A stretch of 41,028 nucleotides of DNA from Oscillospiraceae bacterium (GTDB lineage Bacteria > Bacillota > Clostridia > Oscillospirales > Oscillospiraceae). Location: positions 1 to 41,028 of the forward strand of contig CACWLG010000018.1 in NCBI GenBank assembly GCA_902761635.1, given 5' to 3'. A model generated the notes under the pieces. The model saw only the letters and a program-made list of their open reading frames with translations. It made no database searches and was not told the DNA's origin. A program made the translations under genes and the position numbers. Positions 17,173 to 23,971 of the stretch are shown here, piece by piece. Position 1 is the stretch's first letter. Each line of letters begins with the position of its first letter.

Positions 17173-17275
17173 ATTATACCACATCGGTCGTACAAAGGGA
17201 ATAGTATTTTCACACATTGCGTTTTGTGTAAATACATTATTTCGTATTGTCCAATTTTCAGCGATGTGGTATGAT
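17173..17275. promoter_or_regulatory. Divergent promoters with inverted operator-like repeats
   Basis: Plus strand: -35 TTGTCC (17247-17252), 17-base spacer, -10 TATGAT (17270-17275) for the ArsC/Spx-like gene. Minus strand: perfect -10 TATAAT (17173-17178) with a weak -35 TTCCCT (17196-17201) for the regulator. An 11-bp perfect inverted repeat, ATACCACATCG (17176-17186) and CGATGTGGTAT (17262-17272), overlaps both -10 boxes. A second imperfect palindrome (17205-17214 / 17225-17234, 9 of 10 matched) lies midway. Either could be the TetR operator. Confidence 0.65.
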
Positions 17276-17303
17276 ACACCAAAAAAACAGGAGGCAAACT
17301 GCA

Positions 17304-17651
17304 ATGACCGTACTCTGCTATGACAAATGCACCACCTGCCGAAAGGCACTCCGATGGCTGGACGAGAAGAAGGCCGACTATACCGTGCGCCCGATCAAGG
17401 AGGAGCACCCGAGCTATGAGGAGCTGCTCTCCTGGTGGAAAAAAAGCGGCATGCCGCTCAGGCGGTTTTTCAACACCAGCGGCATGCTGTACCGGGAGCT
17501 CGGGCTGAAGGACAGGCTCGACACCATGTCCGAGGAGGAACAGCTCAGGCTGCTTGCAAGCGACGGTATGCTCGTCAGGCGCCCGCTTCTTGTCAGCGGC
17601 GAGACTGTGATCCCCGGCTTCAGGGAGAAGGACTGGGAAGCGGTGCTGTAA
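17304..17651 (+). CDS. ArsC/Spx-family thioredoxin-fold protein
   Basis: A 115-residue ArsC/YffB/Spx-fold protein. The redox motif CTTC (YDKCTTCRKALRWL) is at residues 9-12 and the conserved VRRPLLVSG lies near residue 91. It lacks the recognisable partner-binding features of true Spx, so a glutaredoxin-linked reductase (arsenate reductase-like) is as likely as a regulator. AGGAGG lies 10 bases before the ATG at 17304. A good promoter (17247-17275) shared with the divergent TetR gene suggests regulated expression. No arsB or arsR is nearby, so arsenic resistance is not supported by context. Confidence 0.85.
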   Translation: MTVLCYDKCTTCRKALRWLDEKKADYTVRPIKEEHPSYEELLSWWKKSGMPLRRFFNTSGMLYRELGLKDRLDTMSEEEQLRLLASDGMLVRRPLLVSGETVIPGFREKDWEAVL

Positions 17652-17655
17652 ACAC

Positions 17656-17691
17656 AAAAAAGCAGAGGCTGGTTTCAGTCTCCGCTTTTTT
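17656..17691. terminator. Bidirectional terminator between the convergent ArsC-like and SNF2 genes
   Basis: AAAAAAGC... (from 17656) pairs with ...GCTTTTTT (to 17691), 14 of 16 positions matched. A- and T-tracts on opposite sides make it work in both directions. The SNF2 stop codon (17675-17677) lies in the loop region, and the right arm encodes its last residues. Confidence 0.85.
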
Positions 17692-19843
17692 CATGCTCTG
17701 CCGGCGCGAGCTCTTCAGCAAGGCGTTCCTTTTCCATCTGAATGATGGCGGCGCTGATGCTCTGCTCGGCCTTCATGTATTCGCTGCCTGCGGCGGATTC
17801 CCCGGCAAAGGTATCGAAGAGCCCCTGCTTATCCCGCAAAAGCTCCAGAATCCGCTCGTCCACGGTGTTGTCGCACAGAAGCCTGTGCACCAGCACCGAG
17901 CGGACCTGCCCCATGCGGTAGGCGCGGGAGATGGCCTGCTTCTCGGCGGAGGGCTTGATCTGCGGTTCACAGAAGATGATGACGCTTGCCGCCTGGATAT
18001 TGAGACCTGTGCCGCCGGCCTGCACCTGACAGACCAGGACCTTGCCGTCCTCTGCGGCGGTGAAGGCGTCCACAAGCTGCTGGCGGCGGGCCGGGGTCAC
18101 GGCGCCCGTGACGGGCTCCAGCGCGCGCCTGCCCAGGAGCTGGCAGACCGCGCGGATCGTCTCTCGGAAATAGGAGAAGACGATGACCTTTCGCCCGTCC
18201 TCCTCCGCCTCCCGGCACAGCTCCAGCAGGCGTACCGCTTTGGAGGACTTTTTCAGGTCCCCCACGTCCCAGGAAACCTGGCGCATGGCCATGAAGTTTT
18301 CCGCCGAAACCGCGAGCAGATACATCCGCCGCTCCTCCGGCCCCAGTTCGCACCACTGCTCTTTCTCGATGAGCTCCGGCAGCTCCTGCAGCACATCGTC
18401 CCGGGTACGCCTGAGATAAACCGGAGCCAGTTTCTCCCGAAACTGCGGCGCCGCGGAGATGTATTTCATCTCCCGAAGCTGCCCTGCGATATCCGGGCGC
18501 AGGCAGGAGATGAGAAAGCACATCTCGCCCACACGGTTTTCAAGCGGCGTGCCTGTCATGAACACGACCCGCTCCGCCCGGCGGCGCAGGAGCAGCAGGG
18601 CCTGGGTGCGTCTTGTCGCAGGGTTTTTCGCGTAATGCGCCTCGTCCGCCACGATCATGGAAAAGCGGAAGCCCTCCGGCAGGGCAAAGCGGCTGATGGA
18701 TTCGTAGGTGGTGACCGCAATGCCGCCCTGCTCCAGCCAGCGCATGACGGCGTGCCGGTCCCCGCCGCGGATGGCCGTGGCCGGGAGCTCACAGAAGCTG
18801 CGGATCTCGCGGCACCAGTTGACCAGCACGCTTGCCGGGCAGACGACCATGAAGTGCGTGGCCCCCCGGGCATGGAGCGACACCATGGCGGCGATGGCCT
18901 GCACTGTCTTGCCGAGGCCCATTTCATCGCCCAGCAGGACATTGCCCTGGCGCAGGATATAACGCACGCCGAACTCCTGGTATCCGCGCAGGACGGCGTG
19001 AAGCTTCTCCGCATGGATGGGCTCCATCTCCACCTGACGCACCAGCTCCTCCGGCAGGCCGCTGTAGCTGTTGTCGATCCTGGTGTTGAGGGTGCGGGCA
19101 AAGGCATCGAGCCGCGCAAAAAAGGCCGCGCTGTTCTTGCGAAATTCCTCCCATACCCCCTCTTCATCCGGGATGCTGCGCGCGTCATAGGACTCACGCA
19201 GCGCCCGTACGCGCTCCCCGTACTCCCCGCTCAGAAGCTCGTAGAGAAAGAATGCCGCGTCGAGGGCACGCTGCTTTTTCTCCTCCGGCAGAAAGAGCCA
19301 GCCGAGGCCGCCGGCGGCGGGTCTCGCCTCCGAATAGGCCGCCGCAAGAGCGTCATGGTAGTCCCGGTAGATCGCCTGCGCCTCACGTATGGCGGCATCG
19401 GTCTCCATCGCGGCTTTGGCCGTGAGCAGAAGCTTTGTCGCGTCCTCGTTTTTGTCGTCCAGGCTTACACGCAGCTTCAGGCCCGTCTCCGCCTCCCGCC
19501 GGATGCGGCCCGCCATGGTATAAATGAGCCAGGCCGCCTCGTCTCCGATGCCCCGGACGGCATTGATGTCATCGGCCGACAGGGCGCAGAGCTGCTCCAT
19601 ATTCTCAATGCCGGCAGCACGCAGGGATGCCACGCGCAGCCCCAGCTTGTCGCGGTTGATGCTCTCCACATCCATCCCGCGCAGGATGCCGGACAGCTCC
19701 TTCTCGCCGAGGCGTCCCATCGCCTCCGCCGCGGCCGCCTGCTGCAGCGCCTCCTGGGAGGCGATATCGGCCACGTCCGCGTCACACTGCTCGATGAGCG
19801 TCAGGATATCCCGGATCTGTTGTTTGTCACGCTTGAGCGCCAT
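17675..19843 (-). CDS. SNF2-family DEAH helicase/ATPase
   Basis: A 722-residue Swi2/Snf2-type dsDNA translocase. The N-terminal 150 residues include a helix-hairpin-helix-like segment (LSADDINAVRGIGDEA). The motor begins near residue 280: DEMGLGKTVQAIAAM (motif I, about 303), ADEAHYAKNP (motif II, about 398), FMTGTPLENRVGEM (III), and the C-terminal lobe with KVLVCQVQAGGTGLNIQ and ISRAYRMGQ (V and VI). GGAGGAGG lies about 10 bases before the ATG at 19843. It is 43 bases downstream of the ACT-regulator gene on the same strand. Such proteins occur in bacterial repair and defence loci; it sits 4 kb from the TerB-BrxD-BrxHI operon but on the other strand. The specific role is not known. Confidence 0.9.
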   Translation of the reverse strand: MALKRDKQQIRDILTLIEQCDADVADIASQEALQQAAAAEAMGRLGEKELSGILRGMDVESINRDKLGLRVASLRAAGIENMEQLCALSADDINAVRGIGDEAAWLIYTMAGRIRREAETGLKLRVSLDDKNEDATKLLLTAKAAMETDAAIREAQAIYRDYHDALAAAYSEARPAAGGLGWLFLPEEKKQRALDAAFFLYELLSGEYGERVRALRESYDARSIPDEEGVWEEFRKNSAAFFARLDAFARTLNTRIDNSYSGLPEELVRQVEMEPIHAEKLHAVLRGYQEFGVRYILRQGNVLLGDEMGLGKTVQAIAAMVSLHARGATHFMVVCPASVLVNWCREIRSFCELPATAIRGGDRHAVMRWLEQGGIAVTTYESISRFALPEGFRFSMIVADEAHYAKNPATRRTQALLLLRRRAERVVFMTGTPLENRVGEMCFLISCLRPDIAGQLREMKYISAAPQFREKLAPVYLRRTRDDVLQELPELIEKEQWCELGPEERRMYLLAVSAENFMAMRQVSWDVGDLKKSSKAVRLLELCREAEEDGRKVIVFSYFRETIRAVCQLLGRRALEPVTGAVTPARRQQLVDAFTAAEDGKVLVCQVQAGGTGLNIQAASVIIFCEPQIKPSAEKQAISRAYRMGQVRSVLVHRLLCDNTVDERILELLRDKQGLFDTFAGESAAGSEYMKAEQSISAAIIQMEKERLAEELAPAEHEKSGD

Positions 19844-19886
19844 CGTGCCCGTCCTCCTCCCATGCGCCGACCGGCCGCTTTTCTGT

Positions 19887-20324
19887 TTATTCGACTGCCA
19901 GCACGCGAAGCTGCTCGACCCCCGGGACTTCTCCCAGCAGAGCGACAAAGCTCTCCATGCTGCCGTCCACCTCACTTACATCCAGGGAAATCGTAACGCT
20001 GGCCTTGTCCCGGATGGGCAGGCTCTGCGTGATGGTGAGGACGTTGGCCCGGGCCTCCGAAATGCGGCTCAGGAGCGCGCTGAGGATGCCCTGCTCGTGA
20101 TTGAGCATCATCGACAGCACCGCCTTGCGCCCGCCGGAGATCTCCGTCGGCTCCAGGATGAAGTCCTTGTATTTGTAGTAGGTGCTGCGCGAGATGCCGA
20201 CCTGCCGTACCGCCTGGCTCACATCCTTGATTTTGCCGTCCTCCAGCAGGCGCCGCGCCTCAATGACCTTTTCGTAGTATTCGGGCAGAATGCTCTTGTG
20301 AATGATGAGATACTGATCAAGCAT
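19887..20324 (-). CDS. UPF0735/PheB-type ACT-domain protein
   Basis: A 145-residue protein of the UPF0735 (PheB/ThrR-like) family. The N-terminal helix-turn-helix (VSQAVRQVGISRSTYYKYKDF, residues about 37-57) is followed by an ACT domain (KAVLSMMLNHEQGILSALL) that usually binds an amino acid. Relatives adjoin aromatic amino-acid or threonine/homoserine genes; none is visible here. GGAGGGG precedes the ATG at 20324. Its promoter (20348-20376) is overlapped by a near-palindrome at 20363-20390, consistent with autoregulation. Confidence 0.85.
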   Translation of the reverse strand: MLDQYLIIHKSILPEYYEKVIEARRLLEDGKIKDVSQAVRQVGISRSTYYKYKDFILEPTEISGGRKAVLSMMLNHEQGILSALLSRISEARANVLTITQSLPIRDKASVTISLDVSEVDGSMESFVALLGEVPGVEQLRVLAVE

Positions 20325-20347
20325 ACTCTCCCCTCCTTTTGCCGTAT

Positions 20348-20390
20348 ATCATAACCCGTCCGCGGTAAAAAGACAAGTGTCTTTTTACCG
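20348..20390 (-). promoter_or_regulatory. Promoter and palindromic operator of the ACT-regulator gene
   Basis: Minus strand: -35 TTGTCT (20371-20376), 17-base spacer, -10 TATGAT (20348-20353). An inverted repeat of two perfect 13-bp arms (20363-20375 and 20378-20390; CGGTAAAAAGACA and its complement, two bases apart) covers the -35 box. The arrangement suits a dimeric repressor and lies between this gene and the divergent oxidoreductase operon. As RNA it could also form a hairpin. Confidence 0.65.
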
Positions 20391-20528
20391 TGTTTTGCAA
20401 AAGGCTGCAGAATCTGCTGACACCGGTCGAAAAGCTGTTGAAAAAAAAGCGTTTGTATGATAATCTGAGAATAAGCATGTTTTTGTAATAATAATATGAG
20501 TATTGGCAGATTTGAAAGGAGACAAAAC

Positions 20529-23234
20529 ATGGCAAGAGAGATCCTTTTTGACCTCGGCAAAATGATTACGGACCGCCTGCCGTATAAATTTGGCATAAAG
20601 CGTCTGACCGAAAACGACCCTGAATACATCATCCTCGACCGTGCATGTTCCAATGACGAGATCGCGGAGGTCATGCTGAAGATGGGCCTGAGAAAGCCCA
20701 AGACCACCGCGGAGATCGCAAAGCTCACCGGCAAGTCCGAGGCGCGCATTGAGGAGCTGCTCACCGATGCGGCCAACCACGGCATCGTCGAATACCACTG
20801 GGAAAACCCCGAACACGAGAAGCAGTGGTATGTCCAGCTCTTTGTCCCCGGGATCGCCGAGATGACCAACATGGTCCTCTGGCAGGTCGAGAAATATCCG
20901 GAGCTTGCCGATTCCTTTGACAAGATGACCTTCCTCCCGCTTGAAGGGAAGACCCATCTGATCCCCCCCGGCGGTGACGGCATCGGCATGCACGTCATTC
21001 CCGTGGAGAGCGCCATCCCCGCCAAGAGCGTTTCCGCCTCCATTGAGCACATCTCCCACTGGCTGGACAAATACGACGGGCAGCTCTCCGTCGGCTACTG
21101 CTCATGCCGCAACGCCAGGCGCCTGCGCGGTGAGGGCTCGGGCGAGATACAGGACGACTGCTGCATCGGCCTCGGCGATTTTGCCACCTACCTCATCGAG
21201 ACCGGCAAGGGCCGCCCCATCACCAAGGAAGAGGCTCTTGACATCTGCAAGCGTGCCGAAGAGAACGGCTACGTCCACCAGACCACGAACATTGACGGCT
21301 CCGACAAGATCTTCGGCCTCTGCAACTGCGACGTGGGCGTATGCTTTGCCCTGCGCACCAGCCAGTATTTCAACACCCCGAACCTCTCCGCTTCCGCCTA
21401 CCGGGCCCATGTGGACAAGGACAACTGCGTGGCCTGCGGCAAGTGTGTGGAGGTATGTCCCGCCGGTGCCGTGAAGCTCGGTCAGAAGCTCTGTACCAAA
21501 AACGGCGAGGTCCAGTACCCGAAGCAGGAGCTGCCTTCCGGCCTCACATGGGGCAAGGACAAGTGGAACCCCAACTATGTAGTGGATAACCGCAAGAACT
21601 GCCATGAGTCCGGCACCGCGCCCTGCAAGACCGCCTGCCCCGCGCACATCGCCATTCAGGGCTACATCAAGCTTGCCAAAGAAGGCCGCTATCTTGATGC
21701 CCTCAAGCTCATCAAGCAGGATAACCCCTTCCCCTCCGTCTGCGGCTATGTCTGCAACCGCCGCTGTGAGGACGCCTGCACCCGCGGCAAGCTCGACAAG
21801 GCCGTCGCCATCGACGAGATCAAGAAGTTCATCGCCGAGCAGGATCTCAAGGGCGAGACGCCTTACATTCCCGAGCCCCTCTATCGCCGGCCCATCGACA
21901 AGCCCTATGAGGAGAAGATCGCCATCATCGGCGCCGGGCCCGCGGGCCTGAGCTGCGCCTATTATCTTGCGCGCATGGGCTATGTGAACGTAACCGTCTT
22001 CGACCGCAACAGAGAGCCGGGCGGCATGCTCATCATGGGCATCCCCAGCTACCGCCTCGACCGCAGCGCCCTCAAGGGCGAGATCGCCGTGCTCGAGAAG
22101 ATGGGCGTCAAGTTCCAGATGAACACCGAGGTCGGCAGGGACATCACCATCGACGAGCTCCGCAAGCAGGGCTACAAAGGCTTTTATGTGGCCATCGGCG
22201 CACAGAAGAGCTCAAAGCTTGACATCCCCGGCGAGGAGCTTTCCGGCGTGTACGGCGGCGTTGACTTCCTGCGTGAGGTCAACCTCGGCGAAAAGCCCGC
22301 CATCGGCAGGAAGGTCGCCGTCATCGGCGGCGGCAACGTCGCGATGGACGTCTGCCGCACGGCTGTCCGCCTCGGCGCGGAGACCTGCGTGATCTACCGC
22401 CGCAGCGAGGCCGAGATGCCTGCCGACAAGGAAGAGATCGCCGAGGCCAAGACCGAGGGCGTGAAGTTCTGCTTCCTCAACGCTCCCGCCGAGATTCTCG
22501 GCAAGGACGGCAAAGTCTGCGGCCTGAAGGTTGAGATCATGGAGCTCGGCGAGCCCGATGAGAAGGGCAGACGCGCCCCCGTCGGCACCGGCAGATTTGA
22601 GACCCTTGAGGTCGATGCGGTCCTCTCCGCCGTCGGTCAGGTCATCGACTGGGGCAAGCTGGATGTCGGCGCACTCCAGACCGGCAGGAAGGGCAACGCT
22701 CTCGCCGATGCCGTCACCTACCAGAGCGGGCAGAAGGATATCTTCGTCGGCGGCGATGTGTACACCGGCCCGAAGTTTGCCATCGACGCCATTGCCGCAG
22801 GCCGCGAGGGCGCAGAATCCCTGCACCGCTTCGTCCAGAACGGGCAGAGCCTCACGGTGGGCCGCAATCTGCGCGAGTTCTATGAGCTCAACAAGGACGA
22901 CATTGTCGTCGGCGTGGACAGCTTCGACCGTCCCGTGCGCCAGGCTATCCTGCACGATCCCGCCAAGTCCAGGTCCTTCGAGCATGACCGCCTCACCTTT
23001 ACCGAGGAGCAGGTCAAGGCCGAGGCCAGCCGCTGCCTGGGCTGCGGTGTGACCATCATCGACCGCAACCGCTGCATCGGCTGTGGTCTCTGCACCACAC
23101 GCTGCATGTTCGACGCCATCCATCTCCAGCGCGACGTGCCCGAGGCCTCCAACCTGGTGCGCTGTGAGGACAAGGTCGGCCCGATGCTCAAGCATGCGGC
23201 CAGGCAGGCTGTGCGTATCATTCGCAAGGGATAA
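20529..23234 (+). CDS. Large Fe-S/FAD oxidoreductase (GltD-like, multi-cluster)
   Basis: A 901-residue cytoplasmic electron-transfer flavoprotein. The N-terminal part has a winged-helix-like segment (PKTTAEIAKLTGKSEARIEE, about 55-74) and a cysteine-rich domain (CSCRNARR near 191, DDCCIG, CNCDVGVC). Then come a 4Fe-4S ferredoxin motif CVACGKCVEVCP near 300, the GltD/NfnB cysteine domain CKTACPAHIAIQGY plus CGYVCNRRCEDACTRG near 365-415, FAD-binding IIGAGPAGLSCAYYLARMG near 468, NAD(P)-binding VIGGGNVAMDVCRTA near 600, and a C-terminal ferredoxin domain CIGCGLCTTRC near 850. AAAGGAG lies 7 bases before the ATG at 20529. hypA starts two bases after its stop. It probably moves electrons between NAD(P)H and ferredoxin-type carriers; partner and direction are unknown. 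Confidence 0.9.
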   Translation: MAREILFDLGKMITDRLPYKFGIKRLTENDPEYIILDRACSNDEIAEVMLKMGLRKPKTTAEIAKLTGKSEARIEELLTDAANHGIVEYHWENPEHEKQWYVQLFVPGIAEMTNMVLWQVEKYPELADSFDKMTFLPLEGKTHLIPPGGDGIGMHVIPVESAIPAKSVSASIEHISHWLDKYDGQLSVGYCSCRNARRLRGEGSGEIQDDCCIGLGDFATYLIETGKGRPITKEEALDICKRAEENGYVHQTTNIDGSDKIFGLCNCDVGVCFALRTSQYFNTPNLSASAYRAHVDKDNCVACGKCVEVCPAGAVKLGQKLCTKNGEVQYPKQELPSGLTWGKDKWNPNYVVDNRKNCHESGTAPCKTACPAHIAIQGYIKLAKEGRYLDALKLIKQDNPFPSVCGYVCNRRCEDACTRGKLDKAVAIDEIKKFIAEQDLKGETPYIPEPLYRRPIDKPYEEKIAIIGAGPAGLSCAYYLARMGYVNVTVFDRNREPGGMLIMGIPSYRLDRSALKGEIAVLEKMGVKFQMNTEVGRDITIDELRKQGYKGFYVAIGAQKSSKLDIPGEELSGVYGGVDFLREVNLGEKPAIGRKVAVIGGGNVAMDVCRTAVRLGAETCVIYRRSEAEMPADKEEIAEAKTEGVKFCFLNAPAEILGKDGKVCGLKVEIMELGEPDEKGRRAPVGTGRFETLEVDAVLSAVGQVIDWGKLDVGALQTGRKGNALADAVTYQSGQKDIFVGGDVYTGPKFAIDAIAAGREGAESLHRFVQNGQSLTVGRNLREFYELNKDDIVVGVDSFDRPVRQAILHDPAKSRSFEHDRLTFTEEQVKAEASRCLGCGVTIIDRNRCIGCGLCTTRCMFDAIHLQRDVPEASNLVRCEDKVGPMLKHAARQAVRIIRKG

Positions 23235-23236
23235 GC

Positions 23237-23581
23237 ATGCACGAGTTAGGTACGATTTATTACGTCATCGAAACGGTGGAAAAGCTGATGGTGGAAAACG
23301 ACCTTAAGAAGGTCGGCTCCATCACGCTGGAGGTAGGTGAGGTCAGCGGCATCATCCCCATGTATCTCACCGAGTTCTGGGAGTATGCCCGTGCCAAGAC
23401 CGAGCATTTCAAGGACACGGAGCTGAAGATCGAGGAGCTCAAGGCTGTCACCTACTGTCAGGACTGCAGGCAGACCTACCCCACCATGACCTACGGCAAG
23501 GAGTGTCCCTACTGCCACAGCCCCAACACCTTTCTCGTGACCGGCAACGAATACAACATCAAGGAGATTGAAGCCCTGTAG
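23237..23581 (+). CDS. hypA: Hydrogenase/urease nickel metallochaperone HypA
   Basis: A 114-residue HypA family protein delivering nickel to [NiFe] hydrogenase with HypB. It starts MHEL, whose His2 is the nickel ligand, and carries the C-terminal zinc site in two CxxC pairs (YCQDC near 75 and CPYC near 92). The length is normal. It begins two bases after the oxidoreductase stop with AAGGGAT as ribosome site, so it is cotranscribed. No hypB, hydrogenase or urease gene is in the window, which leaves its client unknown. Confidence 0.92.
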   Translation: MHELGTIYYVIETVEKLMVENDLKKVGSITLEVGEVSGIIPMYLTEFWEYARAKTEHFKDTELKIEELKAVTYCQDCRQTYPTMTYGKECPYCHSPNTFLVTGNEYNIKEIEAL

Positions 23582-23596
23582 GCGCGTCTCCATGCA

Positions 23597-23638
23597 AAAA
23601 CGGACGGTGAGTTCAGAAACGATCTCACCGTCCGTTTT
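23597..23638. terminator. Bidirectional terminator after hypA
   Basis: A perfect 15-bp stem (23597-23611 / 23624-23638) has flanking A- and T-runs. It lies 16 bases after the hypA stop and 13 bases past the end of the minus-strand amidohydrolase remnant, so it serves the convergent pair. Confidence 0.9.
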
Positions 23639-23651
23639 AATTGATGCGCCT

Positions 23652-23910
23652 TCAGCGCTTCAGGATGATTTCGCCGGCCCGGGCGCCGACGTAAGCCCCG
23701 TCCTTCAGGACGGGCTTGCCGTTTACGTACACATGCACGATGCCTCCTGGCTTTGCATCGGGCTTTTTCTCGTCCACACACATACCGCCAAGATCAATGA
23801 CCGTGAGGTCCGCCTTGCAGCCCGGCTTGAGATAGCCGCGCTGCGGGATGCCGTAACGGTCCGCTGTGCCGATTCTTCCGATCTGCGCATTGACAAGTCT
23901 GTTTTTTCAT
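23652..23910 (-). pseudogene. 3' remnant of an amidohydrolase (D-aminoacylase-like) gene
   Basis: The minus strand between an in-frame TGA (23908-23910) and a terminal TGA (23652-23654) encodes about 84 residues resembling the C-terminus of amidohydrolase-superfamily enzymes such as N-acyl-D-amino-acid deacylases: RIGTADRYGIPQRGYLKPG, CKADLTVIDLGG and PGGIVHVYVNGKPVLKDGAY. There is no start codon with a ribosome site, and the metal-binding barrel is missing. The gene was probably truncated when the downstream operon arrived or by deletion. The junction lies near 23910-23970. The family assignment is by eye and moderate. Confidence 0.7.
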
Positions 23911-23919
23911 AGTACTTTA
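23891..23919 (+). promoter_or_regulatory. Possible promoter of the TerB-BrxD-BrxHI operon
   Basis: A perfect -35 TTGACA (23891-23896) with a weak -10 TACTTT at 17 bases (23914-23919) lies 55-80 bases before the TTG start. It falls inside the amidohydrolase remnant. The poor -10 suggests either an activator or a different true promoter. Confidence 0.4.
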
Positions 23920-23971
23920 AAGAGTATAAATTTCGGGGCGGCAGCGCCGAAAAGAAGCTTGAGGTTGTATT

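Noticed and set aside
17304-17651. Arsenate-resistance operon
   Set aside because: Only an ArsC-fold protein is present, without arsR, arsB or acr3; the adjacent regulator is TetR-type.
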